Source: Nitrospira_D sp019636945
GTDB taxonomy: Bacteria; Nitrospirota; Nitrospiria; Nitrospirales; Nitrospiraceae
NCBI RefSeq assembly: GCF_047338595.1
Contig: NZ_JBLFBO010000005.1
Span: forward strand, 1-64,000
Length of the DNA: 64,000 nucleotides
Direction of reading: 5' to 3'
Positions 52,231 through 60,438 of this stretch are shown one piece after another. The stretch's first letter is position 1. Each line of letters starts with the position of its first letter. A model generated the notes under the pieces. The model saw nothing but the letters and a program-made list of their open reading frames with translations, was not told the origin of the DNA and made no database searches. Position numbers and translations under genes: made by a program.

Positions 52231-53793
52231 ATGATTGAAAAGCGTCGCATTGTCACCAACGCCGCCTCATCAATCGCCCAAATCGTTGTATCCGGTGCCA
52301 CCCTGGCGATGTTGTATCGGTATTTGTTAGAGACCCTCGGCGTTGCCCAGCTAGGCATCTGGTCATTGGTTTTGGCGATGAGTTCAATGATCCAGGTCGC
52401 CAATTTCGGCTTTACTGGCAGTATCGTCAAAAATATTGCGGACTACGATGCGAAGGGGGATAAGCACACCGTAGTGATCGCGATTCAGACTGCGATCATC
52501 ACCGTCGCGGGCTTGAGCCTGGTTCTCATTGGGTGTGCGTACCCGGCTGCAAAATATTACTTAAGTTTTGCCGTTGAGGGGCAGGCATACCACGATGCTC
52601 TTAACGTCCTGCCATTGGCTTTGGTCGCATTTTGGATACTTATGATAACGAGTATCTATCAGTCCGGAATGTATGGGTGTCAGCTCATTGCTCAAAGAAA
52701 CGGAGTGCTCATCGCAGAAGGCATCTCTCACCTCACTCTCTGTATTTTTCTTGCACCGCGATATGGTCTGCTTGGTTTGGCTTATGCACGAGTCGCTCAG
52801 AATATCTTAACGCTGGTGGCCTCAATCGTATTTCTTAAAAACCATTTGCCTCTTTTGCCGGTATTCCCATGCCGTTGGAGTCGGACGCTTCTGCGTGAGA
52901 TGGCCGGCTATGCCACTAGTTTCCAAGTGATCTCATTCCTGGTGATGTTGGCGGACCCGATAACTAAAGCGTTACTAAGTAGGTTCGGATCAGTATCTCT
53001 AGTCGGCTATTACGAGATGGGAAGCAAGCTGGTCCAACTGTTCCGATCGCTTATAGTGAACGCAAATCAAGTTCTTGTTCCTGCTTTTGCCAATCTCAAA
53101 CAGTTGAACCCACAGAAAGTATCAGAGCTCTATCTTGCATCATCCCATATTGTGATTTATCTGGCCGTTCCTAGCTTCGGCTTATTAGCCATTTGTGCTC
53201 CATTGGTATCCGAGTTATGGATCGGACACAATGAGCCTGCATTTGTATGGTCGATGGTGATGCTATGTGCGGGATGGTTGGTCAATACCCTCAGTGCACC
53301 AGCGTATTTTGCAAGTCTAGGCACAGGGGAGATGCGCATTAATGTTATGTCCCATGTTGTGATGACAATTGCAAATATTGTTCTCGCACTATCTTTGGGG
53401 CAGGTTATCGGAGGACTTGGTGTTGTTGCGGGATGGGCGATCGCTTTAGGCATTGGAGGGTTGTGGCTAAATATTTGCTACTGTAATCAAAAGTCAATTG
53501 CATTCGGCAACCTTATTTCCAGGGATGATCGCACTCTCGGATTATATGTTGTCTTTGGCTTGGGAGCATCCCATCTTACCTGGCAAGTACTTCCGAAGTC
53601 GTGGGGAACATTGCTGCCCGCACTAGGTATGCCAGCCGCATGGGGGCCGATTCTGACTAGTGCGGTAACAATCCTAGGCTATCTTGCAATTCTGGCTCTT
53701 CAAATATGGAAGCACTCAATCAGAAGTGATTTGCAGCGATGGCTTGTCAGTGCATTTGCGAAGGAACCAACGTTGCAAGGTCACATCCGCTGA
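52231..53793 (+). CDS. Polysaccharide flippase (Wzx-type, MATE/MOP superfamily)
   Basis: A 520-residue membrane protein with about 12-14 hydrophobic segments and the Wzx-like start NAASSIAQIVVSGATLAMLYRYLLETLG. It would move lipid-linked repeat units across the inner membrane. Codon use is visibly less GC-rich than in the gsp genes. Confidence 0.88.
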   Translation: MIEKRRIVTNAASSIAQIVVSGATLAMLYRYLLETLGVAQLGIWSLVLAMSSMIQVANFGFTGSIVKNIADYDAKGDKHTVVIAIQTAIITVAGLSLVLIGCAYPAAKYYLSFAVEGQAYHDALNVLPLALVAFWILMITSIYQSGMYGCQLIAQRNGVLIAEGISHLTLCIFLAPRYGLLGLAYARVAQNILTLVASIVFLKNHLPLLPVFPCRWSRTLLREMAGYATSFQVISFLVMLADPITKALLSRFGSVSLVGYYEMGSKLVQLFRSLIVNANQVLVPAFANLKQLNPQKVSELYLASSHIVIYLAVPSFGLLAICAPLVSELWIGHNEPAFVWSMVMLCAGWLVNTLSAPAYFASLGTGEMRINVMSHVVMTIANIVLALSLGQVIGGLGVVAGWAIALGIGGLWLNICYCNQKSIAFGNLISRDDRTLGLYVVFGLGASHLTWQVLPKSWGTLLPALGMPAAWGPILTSAVTILGYLAILALQIWKHSIRSDLQRWLVSAFAKEPTLQGHIR

Positions 53794-54059
53794 ATTGGCC
53801 CATTGACTGGGTGGAACCAGTATATTTTGCACTGCATTCAGAAGTGGGTTGAGAAATCTGGGCTATGTCGCGTGTGGTTTCTGATGTCAGGTCGGGATGT
53901 AATCGGCACTACTGTACGATGGGGAGTCATTTATTGGGGAACTAGTGCCGGCGCTAGCAAATAAGGGAGTTGTTTTGATGTGGGTCTTCCCAGGGGCATT
54001 GCTAATTCCACTGGCCAGCAATTTCAGGGTTATGGTGTGTTGTTTCCAGTCAGAACCAA

Positions 54060-55562
54060 ATGCCAATGATGCTTTACTACGGAATGACAGCAAGTGCGGT
54101 TGGCTTGATCACGTTTAGTTTCCTGAGTCCAAGGATCAAGGTGCTGATCGCATTCTTTGTGATGACTTTGTGTTTCGATCTAGTTCCGAGGATTCTCTTT
54201 GCAATTGACGTATGGGATGTCGGCGCAATTCTGCTGCTACTAGCCTGGTTGGAACTGGCTTCACGAAGAACTGAGGTGCCAACATCGACAATAGGCTATG
54301 TGATTGGGCTCAGGATTATTCTGGGATGGATGACTCTGTGCCTATTGTGGTCGATTCTGATCTATGAGTACCCAGGACTCAACAGTTTAAAAGCATCGCG
54401 GCAAATGATCATCGGTGTCCTCTCGTTCTTTGTTTTTAAGGAACTCTTTACGGCGGATAAAGGGGCATACGAATTCTTTCATCGGGCTCTGTACGTTGCG
54501 ACGTTTCTTCTGTTGCCGGTCTGTCTGGTTCAGTTTGTTCTGCATGAGCCGCTATTGTTCGGTCTCTACAGAGAGTACGGTGATGTCACCAGATCTTTGC
54601 CGGTATTTCTTCCGTTAGTGCTTTTATACATGTGGATGATTGCCTCGAAAGTCCTCACGGGAACCCGGGTTTCGATACACGAGCTAGTGTATGCGGGAAT
54701 GGCTGTTGCTGTAATAGCGCTCACCTTTACTAGAGGAATTTACCTTGCGGTGCTCTTTGTCGTTGGCGTCATGATTGTCACGCTTGCGTTGAGGAAGAGT
54801 CCAGGGGACGTAAAACTGAATTGGGTTATGGTGCCAGTGTTGTTCAGTCTGCTCATGCTATTTGGGGCTGGTTTCTATGGAAGCGGATATGCAGATAAGG
54901 TTATTGACCGGTTCACGAGCGCAATGGAACTCATTCTGGGGGAAAATGGGAAAATAAATAAGAAAAATGAGGATACGTATACAGGGAGACTAGACATTGC
55001 CAAAGAACGATTCATGCTCGTTCTTGCACATAACCCTGTCATGGGATACGGGTTCATTCATGAAGACGATGTCCCAAGAGCCATCAGGGCCAAGCTTAAA
55101 TATGGATCAGTCATCTACACTCCACAATACATCGAGCGATACCAGGAAGGTTATCCTTACGTCCTGGCGCTCCATTCGGCGGATATCGGATGGGCTGATA
55201 TCATGATTAATACGGGTTTGGTTGGATTGGCTCTATGGATATTCCTGTTTGCCGTAGTTGTAATAGACTTCTATGCAACAGCGAGACGAACATCAACTGC
55301 CTATTACCACGCTCGCTTAGCGCACTTTCTTCAGCTAGTTGTTGGCATCTTGCTAATGTTCGAGAGCAACACGTTTGTCACGCTGGTTCAAATTCCGGCG
55401 TTCATACTGGCGGGGTACTGGTATTGTTCGCAGGGAAAGACGGAGTGGCAATCAGAGGGCGCGTTAGACGCATCAATGGAAATTGCCCCTGGACAGCATG
55501 AAATGACGGGTGTCTGCTATCGGACCAGCATGTTTGGCGGCATTAGGAATTGTCGTCTGTAA
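54060..55562 (+). CDS. O-antigen polymerase/ligase-like membrane protein (Wzy/WaaL type)
   Basis: A 500-residue protein with about 10-12 membrane segments and one large outer loop (about 290-370) with charged residues (RFMLVLAHNPVMGYGF), as in Wzy polymerases and O-antigen ligases. With the flippase next to it, a Wzx/Wzy-dependent pathway is likely. Polymerase and ligase cannot be told apart by eye. Confidence 0.78.
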   Translation: MPMMLYYGMTASAVGLITFSFLSPRIKVLIAFFVMTLCFDLVPRILFAIDVWDVGAILLLLAWLELASRRTEVPTSTIGYVIGLRIILGWMTLCLLWSILIYEYPGLNSLKASRQMIIGVLSFFVFKELFTADKGAYEFFHRALYVATFLLLPVCLVQFVLHEPLLFGLYREYGDVTRSLPVFLPLVLLYMWMIASKVLTGTRVSIHELVYAGMAVAVIALTFTRGIYLAVLFVVGVMIVTLALRKSPGDVKLNWVMVPVLFSLLMLFGAGFYGSGYADKVIDRFTSAMELILGENGKINKKNEDTYTGRLDIAKERFMLVLAHNPVMGYGFIHEDDVPRAIRAKLKYGSVIYTPQYIERYQEGYPYVLALHSADIGWADIMINTGLVGLALWIFLFAVVVIDFYATARRTSTAYYHARLAHFLQLVVGILLMFESNTFVTLVQIPAFILAGYWYCSQGKTEWQSEGALDASMEIAPGQHEMTGVCYRTSMFGGIRNCRL

Positions 55563-55627
55563 GACGGTGATTGCAGATCGACCCAAGACTCGCCGTGCTG
55601 GGCTGGATACATAGGAGAGAACAAAGC

Positions 55628-57304
55628 ATGCGACATGAGATCATCCGGGCGATAGCCATGACCGCGCTCTCTGTCGTGATCGCTGCATGTGCGAATCACG
55701 ATGGAGGCGAGAGCTCCAATCCCACCGTGAACTCACCCGGACCCGTTTTCTATATCGATCCGACATGCATGGACAATGGGGATGGTACTACGACAACGTG
55801 TGGTGAACATGGTCCATTTAACAGTTGGAAGAACATTTCATCATGGGTCCCAGGTGCCTACTATGCGGGGAAAGGAGGCACGTCGGAAACTCTCACAAAT
55901 TTTATCATGAGGCAAAGCGGATCTCCTGGAAAACCCATCACGGTCACCTCGTTCGGTGTAGGCCAGTTTACCTTCAGGAGCACGACCTCCTATGCGGTTG
56001 CTGCAAGCAATACCAGCTACATCACGTGGGATAACGTGGCTTTTGAAAGTGCGGCGACCCATTGTCTATATCTAGCTGTCACGGGGCGTCATCTTGTTGT
56101 GCAAAGGAGCTCATTTCATAGATGTGGTCAGAATGGAGTCGCGACGCATGGGGTGCAGCTTGAGCAAGGACCTACGAATGATTTCGATGATATTACCATC
56201 GTCAACAATACCTTCACAGGCGTGACGGGATCAGCCGTGAACGGGGATCTTGATGTTGCATCTACTGAGAATTGGGATTCCATTACCATTTCAAATAACA
56301 CTATTACTGGGGCTGGGTTAGAAGCCACCGCTCCAGCAATCGATTTTATCGCCGTTGCTGGTACAGCGGGTTCCATTTCAAATCTTGATATTTCAGGGAA
56401 TACGATTACGAATAGTAATGTTGGGTGGGAGCCTGCAGCTTCCCTCATTCGTGTCTTTCGAAATGTGACCGCTACACCACAGGAGAATCGATTTTTAGGG
56501 ATACGAGTGACGAACAACACCCTTTCCAATAGCAGAGGTGGGATTTTTGTCTCGCATGTCGGGCTGTTGCCAGGAGTGCAAAATTGTATTTGTAACAATA
56601 CTCTGTCAAACCTAGTGACTAATGCAGGAATTGCACCCTGGTCTTCCACTGACATGCTTGTGGAGCAAAATGTAATCACAGGCTTGATTCCCGGGGTAAC
56701 TGGTATCGATGGGATGGGAATAGATTCTGAGCGAAATATCGCCCCTCGCCCGCACAATGTGATTATTCGTCGCAATCTCATTCGAGACAATCTTGGGGGG
56801 CATGGAAATCCAACAGGGCAGGGTATCTATCTGTGGGGAAGTGCATCGACTGATGTCTATGCCAATTTGATCGTCCATTGTCATACTGGTCTATTAATTG
56901 ATGGGGGAGTGAATGCTGATGAAAACTTTATTGCCAATAATACAATTGTCGACTCAACGCAAGACGGTATCTGGGGGAGTTTTTCGGTGACGCAGATTAG
57001 TCAGTTCACGAATAACATCGTCGTGGGTAGTGGGCGATACGGATTCTATCGATTCGGTTTGTCCGATCAGGTCTTAACGAAGAACCTTTTCTTTCAAAAT
57101 CAAGGTGGTGATTATTTTCAGCAGACCTCTCATCCCACAGATATTGTAGGAAGTGACCCCTTGTTTGTTGCTCCCAATAATTACCAACTTCAAACGAGTT
57201 CACCTGCGAGGGGAGCAGGTGTCGATTGGGGGACTCAGTGTGCGGACTTACTGGGTCGGCCGTGCCTGCCAGGACATATTAATCTCGGTGCCTATCAGAA
57301 TTAG
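55628..57304 (+). CDS. Right-handed beta-helix lipoprotein
   Basis: A 558-residue protein with a lipoprotein signal (MRHEIIRAIAMTALSVVIAAC) ahead of a low-complexity stretch, then many short repeats of the form ITISNNTITG, LDISGNTITNSN, IRVTNNTLSNS and VIIRRNLIRDN, which mark a parallel beta-helix. Such proteins act as polysaccharide lyases, epimerases or binding scaffolds; no catalytic residues could be assigned. It is encoded within the polysaccharide locus, so it may act on that polymer at the outer membrane. The ATG at 55628 is chosen because of the signal peptide; the frame is open to 55571. Confidence 0.82.
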   Translation: MRHEIIRAIAMTALSVVIAACANHDGGESSNPTVNSPGPVFYIDPTCMDNGDGTTTTCGEHGPFNSWKNISSWVPGAYYAGKGGTSETLTNFIMRQSGSPGKPITVTSFGVGQFTFRSTTSYAVAASNTSYITWDNVAFESAATHCLYLAVTGRHLVVQRSSFHRCGQNGVATHGVQLEQGPTNDFDDITIVNNTFTGVTGSAVNGDLDVASTENWDSITISNNTITGAGLEATAPAIDFIAVAGTAGSISNLDISGNTITNSNVGWEPAASLIRVFRNVTATPQENRFLGIRVTNNTLSNSRGGIFVSHVGLLPGVQNCICNNTLSNLVTNAGIAPWSSTDMLVEQNVITGLIPGVTGIDGMGIDSERNIAPRPHNVIIRRNLIRDNLGGHGNPTGQGIYLWGSASTDVYANLIVHCHTGLLIDGGVNADENFIANNTIVDSTQDGIWGSFSVTQISQFTNNIVVGSGRYGFYRFGLSDQVLTKNLFFQNQGGDYFQQTSHPTDIVGSDPLFVAPNNYQLQTSSPARGAGVDWGTQCADLLGRPCLPGHINLGAYQN

Positions 57305-57308
57305 GAGG
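57303..57308 (+). promoter_or_regulatory. Ribosome-binding site overlapping the preceding stop
   Basis: AGGAGG includes the last two bases of the beta-helix gene's TAG stop and lies eight bases before the TTG at 57317. This supports the TTG start of the next gene and links the two genes in translation. Confidence 0.6.
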
Positions 57309-57316
57309 GAAGGCAT

Positions 57317-58207
57317 TTGGGAACTTTTCGAAATTATGAATCTTTAGAGTCAACGGGGGGCGGCTGTGTAGAAAAGTCGTCAAATAGCATGTCGCAGCCT
57401 CTCAAGCTGACGATCATTACCCCTTCGTTTAATCAGGGGGCTTACATCGAGCAGACCATTGGCTCCGTGCTGGCGCAGGATTATCCTCGTGTGGAGCATA
57501 TTGTCATTGATGGAGGCTCAACTGATTGTACGGTCGATGTGCTGAATAAGTATCCGCATCTTCTGTGGGTGTCGGAGAGAGATCGAGGGCAAGCGGATGC
57601 ATTGAATAAGGGATTGGCAAAAGCAAGTGGCGATATCATTGGCTGGATCAACTCTGATGACTATTATGAAACTAATATATTCAAGTCAGTTGTGGAATAT
57701 TTTCAGGATCCCGACGTGATGTGGGTAGTAGGGAATCTCACATATCGTTTTGAAGACTCGAACGAGTCAATCCCAGGCAGAAGTCCTGTCATATCGTTTG
57801 ATCGGCTCCTCAATAATCCTGATATTGTACGGCAGCAGTCAGCCTTTTTTCGAAAAGCTTTTATAGAGCGGGTAGGGGGGTGGAATTCAGAATATTTCAT
57901 GGTGATGGATTTTGATCTCTGGGTACGTATGGCCAAGATATCCGCACCAATGATGGTTGATGAGAATTGGGCTTATTTTCGGCTGCACTCACTTCAGAAA
58001 ACTTCCTATACCAATACGCTGCGGCAGGCAAGAGAGCTCGGTGCCATTCTGAAATGCGAAAAAGTGCATTGGGTAATAATAGCAAATCTCTGGCTGCGTA
58101 AGAGGTGGGCGAGTATGAAGGGATGTCTCAAAGAGTGTCTTGTAAATTCCAGGATTATCAATCCCAGATATCGCAGCAGACCTATGCGAATCACACGGGA
58201 GAAATAA
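57317..58207 (+). CDS. Family 2 glycosyltransferase
   Basis: A 296-residue GT-A enzyme: LTIITPSFNQGAYIEQTIGSVLAQDYP, VIDGGSTDCTVDVL, DRGQADALNKGL and the DXD-like GWINSDDYYE. It transfers a sugar to the growing repeat unit in the cytoplasm. The TTG start at 57317 is favoured by the AGGAGG site; the ATG at 57389 begins right before the conserved core and is also possible. Confidence 0.92.
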   Translation: MGTFRNYESLESTGGGCVEKSSNSMSQPLKLTIITPSFNQGAYIEQTIGSVLAQDYPRVEHIVIDGGSTDCTVDVLNKYPHLLWVSERDRGQADALNKGLAKASGDIIGWINSDDYYETNIFKSVVEYFQDPDVMWVVGNLTYRFEDSNESIPGRSPVISFDRLLNNPDIVRQQSAFFRKAFIERVGGWNSEYFMVMDFDLWVRMAKISAPMMVDENWAYFRLHSLQKTSYTNTLRQARELGAILKCEKVHWVIIANLWLRKRWASMKGCLKECLVNSRIINPRYRSRPMRITREK

Positions 58208-58210
58208 GTC

Positions 58211-59272
58211 GTGAGGGTTGCTCATTTGATCTGGAGCTTGAAGGTCGGTGGCTCTGAAACTATGTTGGTGGACATCGCGAATGAGCAGGTGAATAACAAC
58301 GAAGTAATTTTAGTAATAGGAAACAACGCTATTGATACGACGCTTCGAGAGGAGCTAAGCGATAGGGTCCATTTGCGGTTAATTGGCAGACCTGCTGGTA
58401 GCCGTAACCCTTGGTATGCGCTAAAGGTATTTCGCACCTTACTGAAGATTAGCCCTGACGTTATCCATACCCATCAGGAGAGCTTCCTTGATATTATTCG
58501 GTGGTTGCCCACTCCCAAAGTGCTTACTGTTCACGACACTCGCGTGCATCTGCGCACGGCAAACAAGTACCATGCCATTTATGGCATATCCGAGGCAGTA
58601 TGTGCGGATATTGTCACGCGATGCCCTGCTACTTCTCCAACCGTCGTACACAATGGAATATGCCCTTCGAAAATTCCACAGAAGACACGATATGGGCAGC
58701 ATCCGTTTAGGGTGGTTCAGGTAAGTCGCCTGTATCATGAAAAGAAGGGGCAGGATATTTTACTCAGGGCATTGCACTGCATGAGTGACGTAATTGAAGG
58801 AGGGCAAGTAGTAGTGGATTTTATCGGGGAAGGACCATCGATGGAATATCTAAAAAAGCTAGCCAGTGAATTAGGAGTGGCAAGATGGTGCAGGTTCTTG
58901 GGTGCCCGTCCGAGGAGGATGCTCTACGAACAGTTGCACACCTATGATCTACTGGTTCAACCTTCGCGGTATGAGGGATTTGGGCTCACGATAGTGGAAG
59001 CCATGGCGGCAGGTGTACCGGTCCTCGTGTCGAACATCGAAGGACCAATGGAGATTATCGACAATGGAAAATATGGGTATTATTTTCAGGTTGGCGACTA
59101 TTTGGATTGTAGTCAGAAGATTGCCCATATCATGAAGAAGTCCGAGTGCCAAACCCTTCCAGAGCAACTTCAAGGAATTGCAGAATACGCCAGGCAGCGA
59201 TTCAACATCACCGACACCGCAAATCTGTATCTTGACGCATATAGAAAGGTAATTTCACAAACTGTGAAGTGA
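58211..59272 (+). CDS. Family 4 glycosyltransferase
   Basis: A 353-residue GT-B enzyme: N-terminal LIWSLKVGGSETMLVDIA, DVIHTHQESF, then RVVQVSRLYHEKKGQDILLRAL and the nucleotide-sugar site PSRYEGFGLTIVEAMAAGVPVLVS. It follows the GT2 gene by three bases, so it is in the same operon. The GTG at 58211 has GGGAGAAA upstream. Confidence 0.93.
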   Translation: MRVAHLIWSLKVGGSETMLVDIANEQVNNNEVILVIGNNAIDTTLREELSDRVHLRLIGRPAGSRNPWYALKVFRTLLKISPDVIHTHQESFLDIIRWLPTPKVLTVHDTRVHLRTANKYHAIYGISEAVCADIVTRCPATSPTVVHNGICPSKIPQKTRYGQHPFRVVQVSRLYHEKKGQDILLRALHCMSDVIEGGQVVVDFIGEGPSMEYLKKLASELGVARWCRFLGARPRRMLYEQLHTYDLLVQPSRYEGFGLTIVEAMAAGVPVLVSNIEGPMEIIDNGKYGYYFQVGDYLDCSQKIAHIMKKSECQTLPEQLQGIAEYARQRFNITDTANLYLDAYRKVISQTVK

Positions 59273-59339
59273 ACGAAGTCTCCCTTTATAATCATACCAA
59301 ATGACGAGCTTGATTTGATGTCATCCCCGATCATTAGGC

Positions 59340-60302
59340 CTAGGTGTTTAGTCCCACCATTTGATGGGTTGGGTTAGAGGTAAATCGTTCTGGTTCTTGT
59401 GTCCAGATTTTGCCGGTGTATTCAAAGGGCGTAAGACCCTTGAGGGTTTTGAGCTGCCGCCCAGAATTATACGCGTTGATGAAGTCGTGAAGGTGGGCGT
59501 CGAGTTGCCGATAGCTCTCGTCATGATAGCGCTTGACGGTGGCGTCCTTGATCGTCCGGTTCATACGTTCCACCTAGCCATTGGTCCAGGGATGCTGGAT
59601 CTTGGTGCGGTGCTCAATCCCGTGTTCGTGGCAGCGTATGTCGAACATATGGGCGATGTACGTGGCGGTCGGGCCGTCAGCGTAGCGCGGCGGAAACGTG
59701 AACTGGATCCCGTTGTCCGTCAGCACGGGGTGGATTTTGTAGGGAACCGCTGCGATCAGCGCAACCAGGAAGGCGGAGGCGGTGCTTCTGTTCGCGTGGC
59801 GCACAAGCTGGACGAAGACGAACTTGCTGGTGCGGTCGATCGCCACCTACAGGTACAACTTGCCTTCCGTCGTTCGGACCTCAGCAATGTTGATATGAAA
59901 GTAGCCGATGGGGTCTGTCGTAAATTTCTTCTTTGGTGGCTTGTCTCCGGTCACGTCGGGTAACCGGCTGATCCCGTGGCGCTGCAAGCACCGATGCAAG
60001 GACGACCAGGTCAGATGCGGGATCGTGGCTTGCAAGGCATAGAGGCAGTCATCCAGTGGCAGTAGCGTCTGTCGGCGGAAGGCGACAATGCTGGCTTCTT
60101 CCTCACTCGATAGTGTGGTGGACTTGGCCTGCTTCGGGCCGGTGGGGAGATCGTGGACAGACGTTCACCGCTTCCACTTCGCCACCGTTTTGGGGTTGGT
60201 CCCGTGACGGTTGGCGAGAATGATCAGGCTCTCTTGACTCTATTGGATCGCTCGACGCACCGCCGCTGTCGTGCGGGCGCTCCCGTGCAGTATTTGCCCC
60301 AT
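59340..60302 (-). pseudogene. IS481-type transposase with four in-frame stop codons
   Basis: Reading the minus strand from the ATG at 60302 gives one continuous frame to the TAG at 59340. It shows an N-terminal helix-turn-helix (LIILANRHGTNPKTVAKW), the DDE core (VAIDRTSKFVFV; VLTDNGIQF) and the C-terminal HPWTNG.VERMNRTIKD. It is cut by four nonsense codons (after RRAIQ, KWKR, GKLYL and PWTNG: TAG, TGA, TAG, TAG) but by no frameshift. At least three fit single C-to-T changes of CAG or CGA. The element cannot make a full transposase unless the stops are read through. Confidence 0.85.
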
Positions 60303-60363
60303 AGCGCCTCCTTCCATTGATAGCTGAAGAGTACACCATCAAATGCTGGGGCTAAACACCTAG
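59340..60363 (-). mobile_element. Decayed IS481-type insertion sequence with inverted ends
   Basis: Left end CTAGGTGTTTAGTCCCACCA and right end (complement) CTAGGTGTTTAGCCCCAGCA, continuing CATTTGATGG, pair over about 28 bases with two mismatches. The outer CTAG is palindromic, so it could be part of the inverted repeat or a four-base target duplication. The element is about 1.02 kb and lies between the GT4 gene and the secreted hydrolase gene. Confidence 0.8.
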
Positions 60364-60438
60364 AGACTCTCTCCTGATGATTATCTAATGTTTTGCAGAA
60401 AGGTCAACCCCACCAATCGATAGACTCGTCCTGAAACG

